Shown: positions 54,360 through 64,000 of the stretch, piece by piece
Layout: each line of letters opens with the position of its first letter
How positions within the stretch are numbered: position 1 is the stretch's first letter
NCBI GenBank assembly: GCA_016617855.1
Contig: JAECUM010001898.1
Location: 55,057-119,056, forward strand
Length of the DNA: 64,000 nt
Direction: 5' to 3'
Origin: Megalonaias nervosa
Taxonomy: Eukaryota > Mollusca > Bivalvia > Unionida > Unionidae
Made by a program: the position numbers and the translations under genes
The notes under the pieces: model-generated
The model's database searches: none
Told to the model about the DNA's origin: nothing
What the model saw: the letters and a program-made list of their open reading frames with translations, nothing else

Positions 54360-56240
54360 CTTAATAATAATAATGAGGACTTTGTATAGCGCCTAATCTT
54401 TAGAAGCTCTAAGCGCTTTACAACATTTAGCAACACTTAAAAAACATATACAATGATATGATTACAAAAATAAAAACAAACACCACGAAATTAGAAAACA
54501 GGTAAGGAAACATTATTAGGTCTTTAAGTCTGTTCTTGCAGTTGAAATAGGTGAGTTTTAAGAGCACTCTTGAATGAGATCACTGTGTCTTTGTGTCTAA
54601 ATTCAGTGGGCAATTCGTTCCACTATGCAGGGCCCTGGTATGCTAAAGATCGTTGTCCATATGATTTCATTTTCATAGTGGGAATAATGAGAATATGAGT
54701 GTCAGAAGAGGAGCGTAAGTATCTTGCTGGTGTGTACACATGGGTGAGGTCAGATAGATATGTTTGACTGGAGCCCGTCAGTGAAACGTAGCACAGAGAA
54801 CAAATTTTGTGTTTAATTCTGGATCGAATGGATAGGCAGCGAAGGGTACAGAGCAGGGAGGAGGCGTGCTCTGATCGTGGTACTCTAATGATGATCCGAG
54901 AAGCTGTGTTTTGAACTTTTGAAGCTTCTGGAGTAGATATTGAGAGGAACCAGACAGACTTGAGTTACAATAGTCCAGTCTTCAAAGTACTAAGGAACAC
55001 ACAAGTGTTTTAGTGGCATCAGCTGAAAGATTCTTGCGAATGGAGCTGATGCGTCTCAGCTCAAGATATGCAGCTTTGCATATGTTCATGACATGTTGGT
55101 GCAATGAGAGAGTACAGTCGAGAGTAACACCTAGGTTTCGTACTGACTGTGTGAATTTAATGTTGGTGTTGCTGATATTTATTGTCTGAGGTAAAGGATG
55201 TGAATGAGAACGTCTTTGTGTTGTAATCAGAATGGCTTCAGTTTTATCATCATTCATCTGCAACTTGTTACATGTCATCCATGATTTCACATTGGAAATG
55301 CACCTCTCTACACCTTCAGTGGTAGCTTCAACTTCAGCTGGGTGGCTAGATTTGTATATTTGGGTGTCAGCAGCATACAAGTGATGAGACACTGGATGAT
55401 GATCTATGACACTTGAGAGTGGCTGAGTGTATAGAATGAAGAGAACAGGTCCAAGAACAGACCTCTGTGGAACACCACAATATAGATCAACTGGGCTGAA
55501 GTGTTTTCCATTTGCGGACACAATTTGTGTCCTTTTGACCAAGTAGGACTTGAAGCATAGTAAGGCTGTATCGTGAATGCCAAATACATGCTGGAGACGG
55601 TGAAGTAATATATCATGGTCTATTGTGTCAAATGCTGCAGACAAGTCAAGGAGAGTGAGGACTGTAATCTTTCCGCTATCCAAAGCAGAGAGAAGGTCAT
55701 TAACTACTTTCAGAAGAGTAGTTTCAGTACTGTGGCAAGGGCGATATGCAGACTGTACATTGCTAAAAAGACTGTTTGAATTCAGATTAGATACAAGTTG
55801 GGATAGAACAACCTTTTCTAAGATTTTTGACATGAATGGGAGATTAGAAACTGGGCGGTAGTTCTTTAAATCGTTATGGTCGAGTGTTGGTTTCTTCAGC
55901 AGAGGCTTTACAATGGCAGTTTTGAAAAATGATGGGAATTCCCCGGATGAGAGAGAGAGGTATTAATAACATCAGTTAGTGAAGGCAATATTGGATCTAA
56001 GCACTCAAGCAGCAGTGATGTCGGAATCGGATCAAGTTCACATGGCTTTGGTGCACTCTTCATCACGATTGTACGTACTAAATCCATAGAGACAGGTTCA
56101 AATGCTGCTAACGGTTGCCCCTGCAATTTTGTATCGCAACTGTATGGTGACGACGAGTCAATTGAAATTGTGTTGTCAAGTTTATCTCTGATGGTTTGTA
56201 CTTTGTCACGGAAGAAATTTGCAAACATGTCTTCTTATGA
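54360..56240 (-). pseudogene. 5'-truncated LINE of the L2/CR1 group
   Basis: The reverse transcriptase frame 55833-54982 contains KILEKVVLSQLV, SAYRPCHSTETTLLKVVNDL, TLLDLSAAFDTIDHDILLHR, GVPQRSVLGPVLF and LNDDKTE-like QMNDDKTEAI. The catalytic box reads YAADTQIY, so the first Asp of YADD is changed. An upstream piece (56228-55908) carries the pre-RT block with KPCELDPIPTSLLLE. The 3' end has FKSALKTHLF-like sequence, a gtaaagcgcttagagc tail and a short (att)n end near 54361-54375, all typical of L2/CR1-like elements. Frame breaks and the altered box make it inactive. Confidence 0.88.
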
Positions 56241-56492
56241 AAAAAACGCATGCATGACTAGTAGTGCATATAATAGTTGTCAGCATAGTTAGCTGCTTAT
56301 CTCATGGATGGGTTTGTTCAACGTATGCTGTAAATCAAGAGATAGAGTTATGAATAAGTGTCGCTGATGGCAACTGCCTTATCAAAAAGACATGGTGTAG
56401 GTGGGTGTGTTGATGGTAGGATATGTATTAAAAGACAGTTGTAAAAAGGTAATGCATATGGCAACTACCCTTATCAATTACACATAGCATTT

Positions 56493-56497
<5 letters not shown>

Positions 56498-56559
<62 letters not shown>
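56498..56559. repeat. (TG)n microsatellite
   Basis: About thirty tg units at the 3' end of the neighbouring minus-strand SINE. It may have grown from that SINE's tail. Confidence 0.95.
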
Positions 56560-56561
<2 letters not shown>

Positions 56562-56875
56562 TTTGGACTTTTCACGGCGCTTTAACAAATTTTTCAGTCA
56601 TATCGCTAGGATGTCTGCAGTGTGGCAATTTATAGTGATGTCAAGCACTGGGGCATCAAGCCGCAGACATGTCGCATGATGTCCCACCCAGTCACATTAT
56701 CCTGACACCAGGCCGACCAGTCCTAACACTAACCTGTTAATACTGAGCGCCTAGTGAGGCAGGAGTTAGTACCATTTTTTGCAAGTCTTTGGTATGACTC
56801 GGCCGGGGTTCGAACTCACGTCCTCCCGCATCCAGGGGCGGACGCACTAACCACTAGGCCACCGGACCGGTCCGT
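56560..56875 (-). repeat. tRNA-derived SINE, family A, minus strand
   Basis: The reverse of the 30553-30873 copy: on this strand the head carries ccactaggccaccgga and ggttcgaactcac (B-box complement), then the same body (accaggccgaccagtcctaa, gggcatcaagccgcagacat). Divergence is moderate. Confidence 0.92.
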
Positions 56876-57141
56876 GGGTGATGTGTGCTGGTTGGATGGA
56901 GATTAAGTGAAATAGTTATAATTAGTTGTCACAGATGGCAACTACCCTATCAATCGTTCAAATGAAAAAAGAAATGAATTTTTCCGTGCAAGCGAAGTGG
57001 CTCATTATTCATCAATGCAAGCAAAATTAGATATGGAAGGACGTATTCCCCCAACACACACACCCCCACACACACCCTCAAGCACCACATTTTTAAAACA
57101 AATTTCTTCTTTCTTTTAGGTCAGATAACTAAATGTAAACG

Positions 57142-57181
<40 letters not shown>

Positions 57182-58715
57182 TCTACTGCTACTACTACCG
57201 CTACCGATGAGTACTGAAAGTGTGCCCCGATAAAAGTATAAAACGGGTTCTTAATTCACTGTTACTTAGTTTTCACAACGAAAATACATAGTCATAATAG
57301 GCGCTTTATGAAAAGATGGCTTTTGACGCCACAGGTTTCATTCGGGTCTCCGCCAGAGGTACAATCTGGTAAGTCGTGCAAGAAAAGATGCACTTATCCA
57401 TTACAATATACACAATGGTGCACCAATTTTCTGCAATTGGGGCATGTGCATAATAAAAGTAATAAAAAAAAAAAAAAATAATAATAATAAAAATAAAAAT
57501 GATGGGAGGGCATTCAGTTTTAATATTATTGATGAAGAGCAAAAACAAAAATGTGTGGAAAAAGATCTTATCTACGCATGCAGATTTTATGTCAATGGAC
57601 GATTTACACGATGTTGTCATCTGCAGTAGACATGAAATTTGGGATTAAGCCAGACAGCAGATTTCAAACCGCCCGATAGCTTACAAACGAAACTGACAAA
57701 TCTTAATACAACCTTTTCTAAATCACCAGGCAAATTGGTAAGCTGAAAGAATAATATTATATTTATATTGTTCCTATTTAACTTCCATATATTATTAACC
57801 CTCAGTTTTGACTAAATACCGAGAGTTATAGACCAACTATTTAATGATAATAATAAAACAAAATTCCAACATAATATGACGGATTTAGATTTTTCGCAAA
57901 TCTGAGCAAGAGCACCTTTTCTCAGGCTATTTGAAGGTCACATTTTTACACAAAAACACAATGCCCTCGGAAATGTACTGACATTACTGATATTTTGCTT
58001 CAGCAAGATCATTATAATGATGATGGTTATACCGATGATAATAATGATGATTGCAAAATCAAATTGTAATTATGTTGTGCTGATTACTCTGTCGACTGGT
58101 CCTTCAATACTATCGCAACGTTGTGGTCATGTTTATTCTCCGCTACACTGATTGTAGACTTGTACCTCTGGGGATTCCCGGATGTAACGCGATAACGTCA
58201 CGACGTCTTTTCCTATTGTGCACTTAAGGCTTTAAACGTTTGATCAGAGTTGTGTTCCCTAGAAAGAGCAAAATTGTAATAGTTGTCGGTACTGCTTCAA
58301 TAGCCTTTAGCCAAAGTTACGCTCTAGATCTCCCGCAATTGTCTAATTATGGGAGGCAGCCACCAAACAAGCCAATTCATTTTCAAGTCTGACTTAAATA
58401 AACTTAAATCAAGTTCAATATTTACTTTCTGTGTGAATTTATAAACACATGGCTCATGCGTATTAGGTTCACCTCTTTTCATTAAAAATTAGGGTGATAT
58501 CAAAATGCGATATAATCCAGTAAAACCTTATAGGATCATTATAATCTAGTAATTGTTAATGCTATCTAGTGTTGTTGTTGTAATATGCTAGAACAACAAG
58601 ACGTAAATCGACGAGCTAAATTCGATTTTATTCGTTCAATATAGTATCTATAAGACAAAGTTAATTTCCATGCGTACTCAGTACTTTTTGCATATGATAT
58701 ATTGTAGTTTTTTGG
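56876..58715. other. Intergenic sequence without recognised genes
   Basis: AT-rich DNA with a (tta)n microsatellite at 57142-57181 and A-rich stretches near 57465-57500. The open frames at 57306-57629 are low-complexity. Confidence 0.45.
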
Positions 58716-58719
58716 TAGA

Positions 58720-58965
58720 TGATCTTGGAAATGACTGCGCATTGTTACAACAGACTCGGTTAGTCGGTGGTCTTGGAAATGAGATATTGTGGTAAAAAAC
58801 TGCGCATTGTTACAATTGACTCACTTTGGTAGATGGTCTTGGAAATGAGTTATTGGAAATGAATGAATGCGCTTTGTTACAATAGACTCACTTTGGTAGA
58901 TGGTCTCCATGACCAATGAGTTATTGGAAATGAAGACTACGCTTTGTTACAATAAACTCAGCTAT
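58720..58965. repeat. ~65-bp tandem repeat, four units
   Basis: Units around cttggaaatgagttattgg, gcgcattgttacaatagact and cactttggtagatggt, with indels. Confidence 0.8.
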
Positions 58966-59804
58966 TAAAATGATATGAGCCATCATACCAATTAACTAAA
59001 ATAAAGAAAGACAGACACAAGAACGAAACAACAAATATGAGCCAGGAGATAAACAAGCACTTTAAGGAGCGACAAGCGAAGACACGCTACATATACAACC
59101 ATCAACTGTTAATAAACAAAACTGAATATGCTTGAAAAGCTATTAAGTGAATTCAAACATAGACATAAAAAAAATGTTGATGGTTATAATAAGCTCCAAT
59201 AATAGTTTGCAATATTCAAAATATATACATACTGAAAATGGATATTGCATATGTGTACTAAATGAAAATATGTATAAAATACATTTAAATACAAATAGTT
59301 AAAGCAAAGATTAAGCAAACAATTAACTCATTGATCAATGTATTTAAAAGAATGCATTCAGTTTATCGTTTTAAGGTTTTTTAATTTTATGCTGCAAGGT
59401 CTCCTAAATGAATTTATCTGATTCTGAAAATCTCTTCTGTGAAATCAGGAAGAAAACCTTTAGCAAAACAGGAATAATATTTTTTGAGATCCTGATTTTC
59501 TCACTTTTTCACCTATTTTATGATACTCATTAAAGTAAATCCATACCGTGGAACTGTTGCTAGACTTACTGGCTTCGATTGGCGACATATCAGTGATATG
59601 TACCCATCAACAGTGTTTTATAATATATCTATATATTCCCTGTTCAGTTAAAAAAAAATACCTCCACATTCTAGACTGAAACATTCTAATAAATCTTTTC
59701 CCTGCATACGTCTTCCTTGTTTGAATGTGCTGCAGAACAATATGTTCAGAACATCAATGTATTTTGATATATTTATTATATGATAATTTTTATCGGTTAA
59801 CTTT
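58966..59804. other. Intergenic sequence before viral copy 2
   Basis: No gene or repeat end is recognised up to the terminal repeat that starts at 59805. Confidence 0.45.
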
Positions 59805-59965
59805 AGCAGCGGGGGGTGGGTGGTGGGTGAACAGACCACTTTGTCGAATCATAACCCATTAAGACAATTTTGGTATCAATCATAACCAATTATGGTCCCA
59901 ATTATATAGATACCTCACTCCCTTACACACAGTGATCCGCGTATTGGTCGACCCTCCCTGCTGCT
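59805..59965 (+). repeat. Terminal repeat of viral copy 2
   Basis: About 161 bp. The outer end AGCAGCGGGGGGTGGG...GTGAACAGACC matches the outer tip of copy 1 (AGCAGCAGG...GCGAACAGAC). The inner end is TTGGTCGACCCTCCCTGCTGCT in the complement sense. The interior is not alignable by eye with copy 1. Confidence 0.75.
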
Positions 59966-59972
59966 GTGGTTT

Positions 59973-60641
59973 TTATCCAAATATTGTATCAAGTCCGCTA
60001 CGATATCTTGACCTCGGCGGATCATGCAAATTTATTGTTATAAAACCAAAAGGAGTAGCTTGTGCTTTTGAAAAAAAGTGTTTGAACTTAACCATATCCA
60101 TGTCCCCTGAACACCAAGTATAATAAATATTTTGCAGCGTATGATTATCAACTCCGTTAAACTCAACTAAAATATTACAATTATCCCTGATCACTTTTGG
60201 AATTTGTATATAACGCTGTGTAACATAAATCACGTCTGTATTTTTACGTCTACCTCGAGAAAATATCCTAGCTGGATTTGATTGTTTGTCCAGCATGACA
60301 TCATCGTAAACTACAAGATTGTTAATACCACCATCAAGGTCATCTACAGCTGGCGCGTCATCAATATCAGTAATAAAATCAATAACATGACCGTCTTCAT
60401 TTAACAATTTTGCATTTTCATTAAAATCCTTAAGTACTTCTTAGCACCGCTGATCATCTACAGATGGTGCTACTAAATACAATTTATCCCACTTCAGCCA
60501 TCTCATGATGAGATTAAGCAATAATTGTGTTTTGCCTTATCCAGATGGACCTATGATGATCATCCTGATAGAATTCTGTAGCGCTGGGTGATGCTTAACT
60601 GGCTCTTGTTTTCGTGTCGCAGAAAAGTCAATTATATCCAT
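59973..60641 (-). pseudogene. Packaging ATPase of copy 2, nonsense in Walker A
   Basis: The start at 60641 and the N-terminus (MDIIDFSATRKQEPVKHHPA) match copy 1. A TAA replaces the Ser codon inside the Walker A motif, and a second TAA follows about 40 codons later. The remaining frame to 59973 keeps Walker B (LVVYDDVMLD), DVIYVTQRYI and FGFITINLHDP. The TIR begins 7 bp after the stop, as in copy 1. Confidence 0.9.
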
Positions 60642-60653
60642 ATAATAAATATT

Positions 60654-61156
60654 ATGAATTTATATTGTGTTCGATGCCGTGCAGCCACGCCAACGATCGG
60701 ATTAACAACAATAATAACAAAAAATAAAAAACGCGCATTGACAGGTAAATGTGAAAAGTGTGGCACAAAAAAATATAAATTTATTTCTAACAAATACACA
60801 GTCGGCGGTGACGCTACTACAGCGTTGGGAAAATTACCAGGATTACCGTGGGCGAAATATCCCGGGGAAAAACATGTATGGGTTATAATTATTGTGGGCC
60901 AGGAACTCGTTTAGATATTCGTCTTGACGAACAAGATCAACCGCGACCTGGAGAATATCCTGTAAACAAGATTGATCAAGCGTGTTACGTTCATGATATC
61001 GCTTATCGAGGTAAAGATTTACAACAACGACATCTCGCCGATATCAAATTAATTCATGCCATAAATAATATAAAAGATAAATCGTTTCGAGAAAAATTAT
61101 CTGCTTTTCTGGTAAAAGCTGGTATGAAAGGCAAAATTATGTTAGGGGCTGGATAA
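60654..61156 (+). pseudogene. Zinc ribbon - PLA2 protein of copy 2, frameshifted
   Basis: The ATG at 60654 lies 12 bp from the divergent ATPase start. The first frame carries the ribbon (YCVRCRA ... GKCEKCGTKKY); a frameshift near 60880 precedes the PLA2 core, which reads GYNYCGPGTRLDIR, DQACYVHDIAY and HLADIKL in the next frame. The C-terminus runs to TAA at 61156 with CGA where copy 1 has TGA. The calcium loop and HD pair are intact. Confidence 0.88.
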
Positions 61157-61172
61157 TTAATTATATGATTAT

Positions 61173-61179
61173 TATAATG
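61173..61179 (+). promoter_or_regulatory. TATAATG start-overlapping motif, copy 2 integrase
   Basis: TATAATG overlapping the integrase ATG at 61177, with flanks conserved against copy 1 (TTATAATGGAGTCT). Confidence 0.6.
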
Positions 61180-62165
61180 GAGTCTATTTATTATTCCCCG
61201 ACAGGATATTGGAAGGGCAAAGCAGCGATTAGTAAACTCGCCGAAGCTGCAAAGGTTTCACGTGCTGTTGCTGCAGCGTGGTTAGCACGACAAACAATAT
61301 GGCAAATTTATCTACCATCTCCTAAAAAAATTCAGTATGCACATTTTGATGTCAGTGTTCCCAATGAAGTTCATCAAGCAGATATTTTATTTTTACTACA
61401 TGATACCATTAAAATTGGTAGACGTCAATCACGCACATACAAATACGCGCTAACTGTCGTTGACGTTGCAAGTAGATATAAAGAAGCAGAACCATTGTCG
61501 ACAAAGACAGCAACTGAAGTTGCATCTGCGTTTGAACGAATTTATCAACCTGGTGGTCTACGATGGCCACGGTTGCTACAGGTTAATCCTGGCAAAGAAT
61601 TTCTCGGTGCAGTATCATCGTTGATGAAAAAACATAACGTGAAAATCAGACGAGGATACACGGAAATTCATCGCGATCAGGCAATCGTTGAAAGATTTAA
61701 TCGAACACTTGCTGAGCGGTTATTTGGATACCAGTATGCGAGGGAAATAATTTATACAGATACAAGATCTCGCGAATGGGTTGCAAGGTTACCAAGTGTG
61801 ATAGCTGCGTTAAATAATGAGATTATTCGTGCAACTTCTATGAAACCTGTTAATGCGATCACAAAAAAAAATATATACCCCGTAGCGATGGCTACGGACA
61901 ACAACGTGAATTTTCCTCTCAACCAGTATTAGGTAATGTTACCGTAAGATATTTATATGAACCTGGTGAACTTGAAGGGGGTAAAAAAAGAGCAACTGAT
62001 CCTATCTGGAGTGTGACCACACATAAAATTTCTAGCGTGGTAAGATCCACTGGTAGACGTGCAATCTACAGACTGGATCCAACTGCTCCTCAACGTGGAT
62101 TTGTTCGCGAACAATTACAAATAATTCCTAAAGACACTCAATTACCACCGCGTTCACTTTTGTAA
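61177..62165 (+). pseudogene. Integrase of copy 2, catalytic Asp lost and C-terminus frameshifted
   Basis: The N-terminus (MESIYYSPTGYWKGKAAIS) and core are open to 61932. The first Asp is in HQADILF and the Glu in QAIVERFNRTL, but the second catalytic position reads VNPGKEF where copy 1 has VDPGKEF, so the active site is dead. A frame change near 61900 leads to the C-terminal domain (VRYLYEPGELEGGKKRATDP, IYRLDPTAPQRGFVREQ), ending at 62165. That tail is the SH3-like region typical of Polinton integrases. Confidence 0.88.
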
Positions 62166-64000
62166 ATTGGAACCCCTGCGTCGATTGCATTCAAGACAGG
62201 TCAGCATCGCATTATCACGTGTATGACCAAGATCACTATTAATTCTGTCTACGGTAAATTGTTTTGGATTATTACTCGAATATTCCCATAGTATATTACA
62301 GTTACAACTTGCACAATGATTATTCTGTCGTTGTTTAAGTGTTATAATAAATTCAACATCAATATCAAAATCACGACTATTTTTTTTGTCACATTGCTTA
62401 TAACCAAATAGTTTTTTTCTTATTACGCCAATAGCACCTTCGGTGTCATTGATAGTTTATTATTTTCTGTGGTGTCTATGATAACTCTGTGTAGTTGAGA
62501 TATTCTCCTTACTCTAGATACTGTTAGATAGACTAAATTTGACCACTCGATTCTGTCATCGACAACCCAGATATTTGTATCAGTAATAGTTAGTCCTTGT
62601 GACGAGTGGATTGTTATAGCATATCCTAATTTCCACGGTGAGTTATTCATGTTCAACGCGCTCTCAACAACATCAACATCAACCAAAACAATATCATTCA
62701 GCACAAGATTTTGTTTTTCATTTGTTCCCGGAATTTCAACTTCAATATTCTGTCGTCGAGTATCCGCTGGGCGATAACATAATGGTACAGGTAACGTTGG
62801 AAATCTTTCCTTGTGACGCAGGAATAATTTCTCTTGTAATTCATCACGAATTATTTTTCTACTCGCAACTATCAAATCATTTGGTGTCCACAGATTCCAA
62901 AAATCATTTACAGGAGTTTCCGGAATTATTTCACGCATTATCTCACATTGTATTTGATCTGGCTGTAGTCTGATTAATCTCTTAAATTCTTTCAAAGGTT
63001 CATCGATGGCTCTATGATCATCATTTATTTCTTTATAATAATCCACAAATGATTTTACCACTCGTGCGGAGACTGCCCAACGAAAGGTGGTGGTTGACCA
63101 TGATCGCCGCACGTAATTACCGCAGTATTTTTTGTCAGTAACCAATCAAGAAATATTTTAGTGTTTCCAACGACACAGTACAAATCTCATCCCAGATGAT
63201 GATTTTGGGAATATATTTCTCACCCATTCGCTCAGGTGTCCACGTATCTCCGCACCATCTGAAGAAACTATGATATGTACATGATTTTACTCCTCTTTGT
63301 TTTATTTCTCTTGCTAGTCTGTGTGTAGGTGTCAGCGCAATCATGTCTGAAGAGTTTGAAAAACTCCGCCGAAATAATTCAATCGCACGTGTTGTTTTAC
63401 CAGATCCTCCAAGTCCACTGAGATAAATGGTTTTATGTCTGGCCACGGGATCGAATACAGATGGTGGTGTTGATGTTGGTATTTGATTGTCATTACCGAA
63501 GTGTATTTCTTTGATATCAACATCTGCTGTTTCAGAATAGTCGGGTATACTTTCTTGTTTTATTCGCCACGATCCCCATTCGCCGCTACCGAGTAATGGT
63601 TTTACCAAATCTAAATATTTTTTATCCACATAAAATGAATCCGTAGCAACTCTGACAGCGTAACTAGGAAATCTATTTATCATCGATAATAAATTTATAG
63701 AAACGTAAGCGAGCATAGAAGATCTTAAATGAGTAAATTGCGGTGACTCACCATCAATATAACTCACGATTGTACCTAGTTTGGTTCCATCTGACAAATA
63801 AGCATTGCTTCTGCTTACAAATTTTCCTTTGTTTGTTGTATCAGTAATTATAAAATCTAACTCAGCATCATCCATGATCAACCTTGTACAATGCCGTTTA
63901 TGATCATACGAACCGCCTTGAGTAAATTTACCAATTATTTTTCTACCGAGATCTTTTGCAACTTTATTTTCGTAATCGATTGTATCCCAATCTTCATCTG
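62154..64000 (-). pseudogene. DNA polymerase B - SF1 helicase - HNH gene of copy 2, 3' part
   Basis: The minus-strand frames 63881-63135 and 63145-62423 carry polymerase motif C (VRVATDSFYV), helicase Walker A (GLGGSGKTT), TPTHRLAREI, IIWDEI, GYAITIHSSQGLT and YLTVSRVRR. A further frame continues through YKQCDKKNSRDFDID and the HNH part (LGHTRDNAMLTCLECNRRRG) to TGA at 62154. Breaks lie near 63140 and at about 62440. The last 12 bp overlap the convergent integrase end, as in copy 1. The 5' part lies beyond the window. Confidence 0.9.

Larger units (their letters stand above)
59805..64000 (-). mobile_element. Second, diverged copy of the viral element (partial, runs off the window)
   Basis: Has the same end structure and gene order as the right end of copy 1, in inverse orientation: terminal repeat, ATPase, Zn-PLA2, integrase, polymerase-helicase-HNH. 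Predicted proteins match copy 1 at most positions but clearly differ, so this is a related lineage, not a recent duplicate. At least 4.2 kb are present; the other end and target duplication lie outside. Every gene seen is broken. Confidence 0.93.

Overview
This window is AT-rich eukaryotic DNA, most likely from a lophotrochozoan animal and plausibly a bivalve mollusc. The support is a spliced ubiquitin-conjugating-enzyme gene, several tRNA-derived SINE families, CR1/L2-like LINEs, a Ty3/gypsy element, a very high load of minisatellites, and viral-type elements of the kind known from aquatic invertebrates. The species is inference. No bacterial-style operons, rRNA genes or CRISPR arrays are present.

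1-26.6 kb: the host gene. Three exons of ube2g2 (E2 G2, + strand) lie at 5918-6036, 12263-12403 and 26483-26595, all with GT/AG boundaries and matching phases. The two introns are filled with minisatellites, SINEs with 12-13 bp target-site duplications (TSDs), a decayed LINE, and a complete Ty3/gypsy-type retrotransposon (14997-21153, minus strand, TSD TATG). Its integrase lies upstream of its reverse transcriptase, the rare Gmr1-like order. A solo LTR of the same family (3438-4376) sits inside a 34-bp satellite.

26.6-34.5 kb: intergenic repeats, with no gene found.

34.5-50.9 kb: the main interest. A 16.2-kb Polinton/adintovirus-like endogenous dsDNA virus element (34577-50755) has 268-bp terminal inverted repeats (TIRs) and a 5-bp TSD (TCATC). 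It is nested inside a hAT-like element with its own 8-bp TSD (ATTTAAAC). The left half encodes a virion block, all on +: an uncharacterised protein, a pVI-like minor protein, a double-jelly-roll major capsid protein (MCP), a pX-like protein, an adenain-like protease, a fibre-like protein, a small membrane protein and a penton-like protein. The right half encodes replication and integration functions: a hypothetical protein, an HNH endonuclease, a zinc-ribbon protein, a single large DNA polymerase B-SF1 helicase-HNH protein, a retroviral-type integrase, a zinc-ribbon/PLA2 protein and a packaging ATPase. Many start codons overlap a TATAATG motif. Most large genes carry nonsense codons or frameshifts, so the copy is a fossil; a few ORFs are intact.

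50.9-59.8 kb: repeats. These include a segment paralogous to 32.4-32.8 kb in which two minisatellites expanded from single-copy units, a MITE-like hairpin, an L2/CR1-like LINE and SINEs.

59.8-64 kb: one end of a second, diverged copy of the same viral family in the opposite orientation. It has a TIR, then ATPase, Zn-PLA2, integrase and the 3' part of the polymerase-helicase-HNH gene, and runs off the window. It is also broken, at mostly different positions, so comparing the copies identifies the lesions (CGA to TGA changes and A-run slippage).
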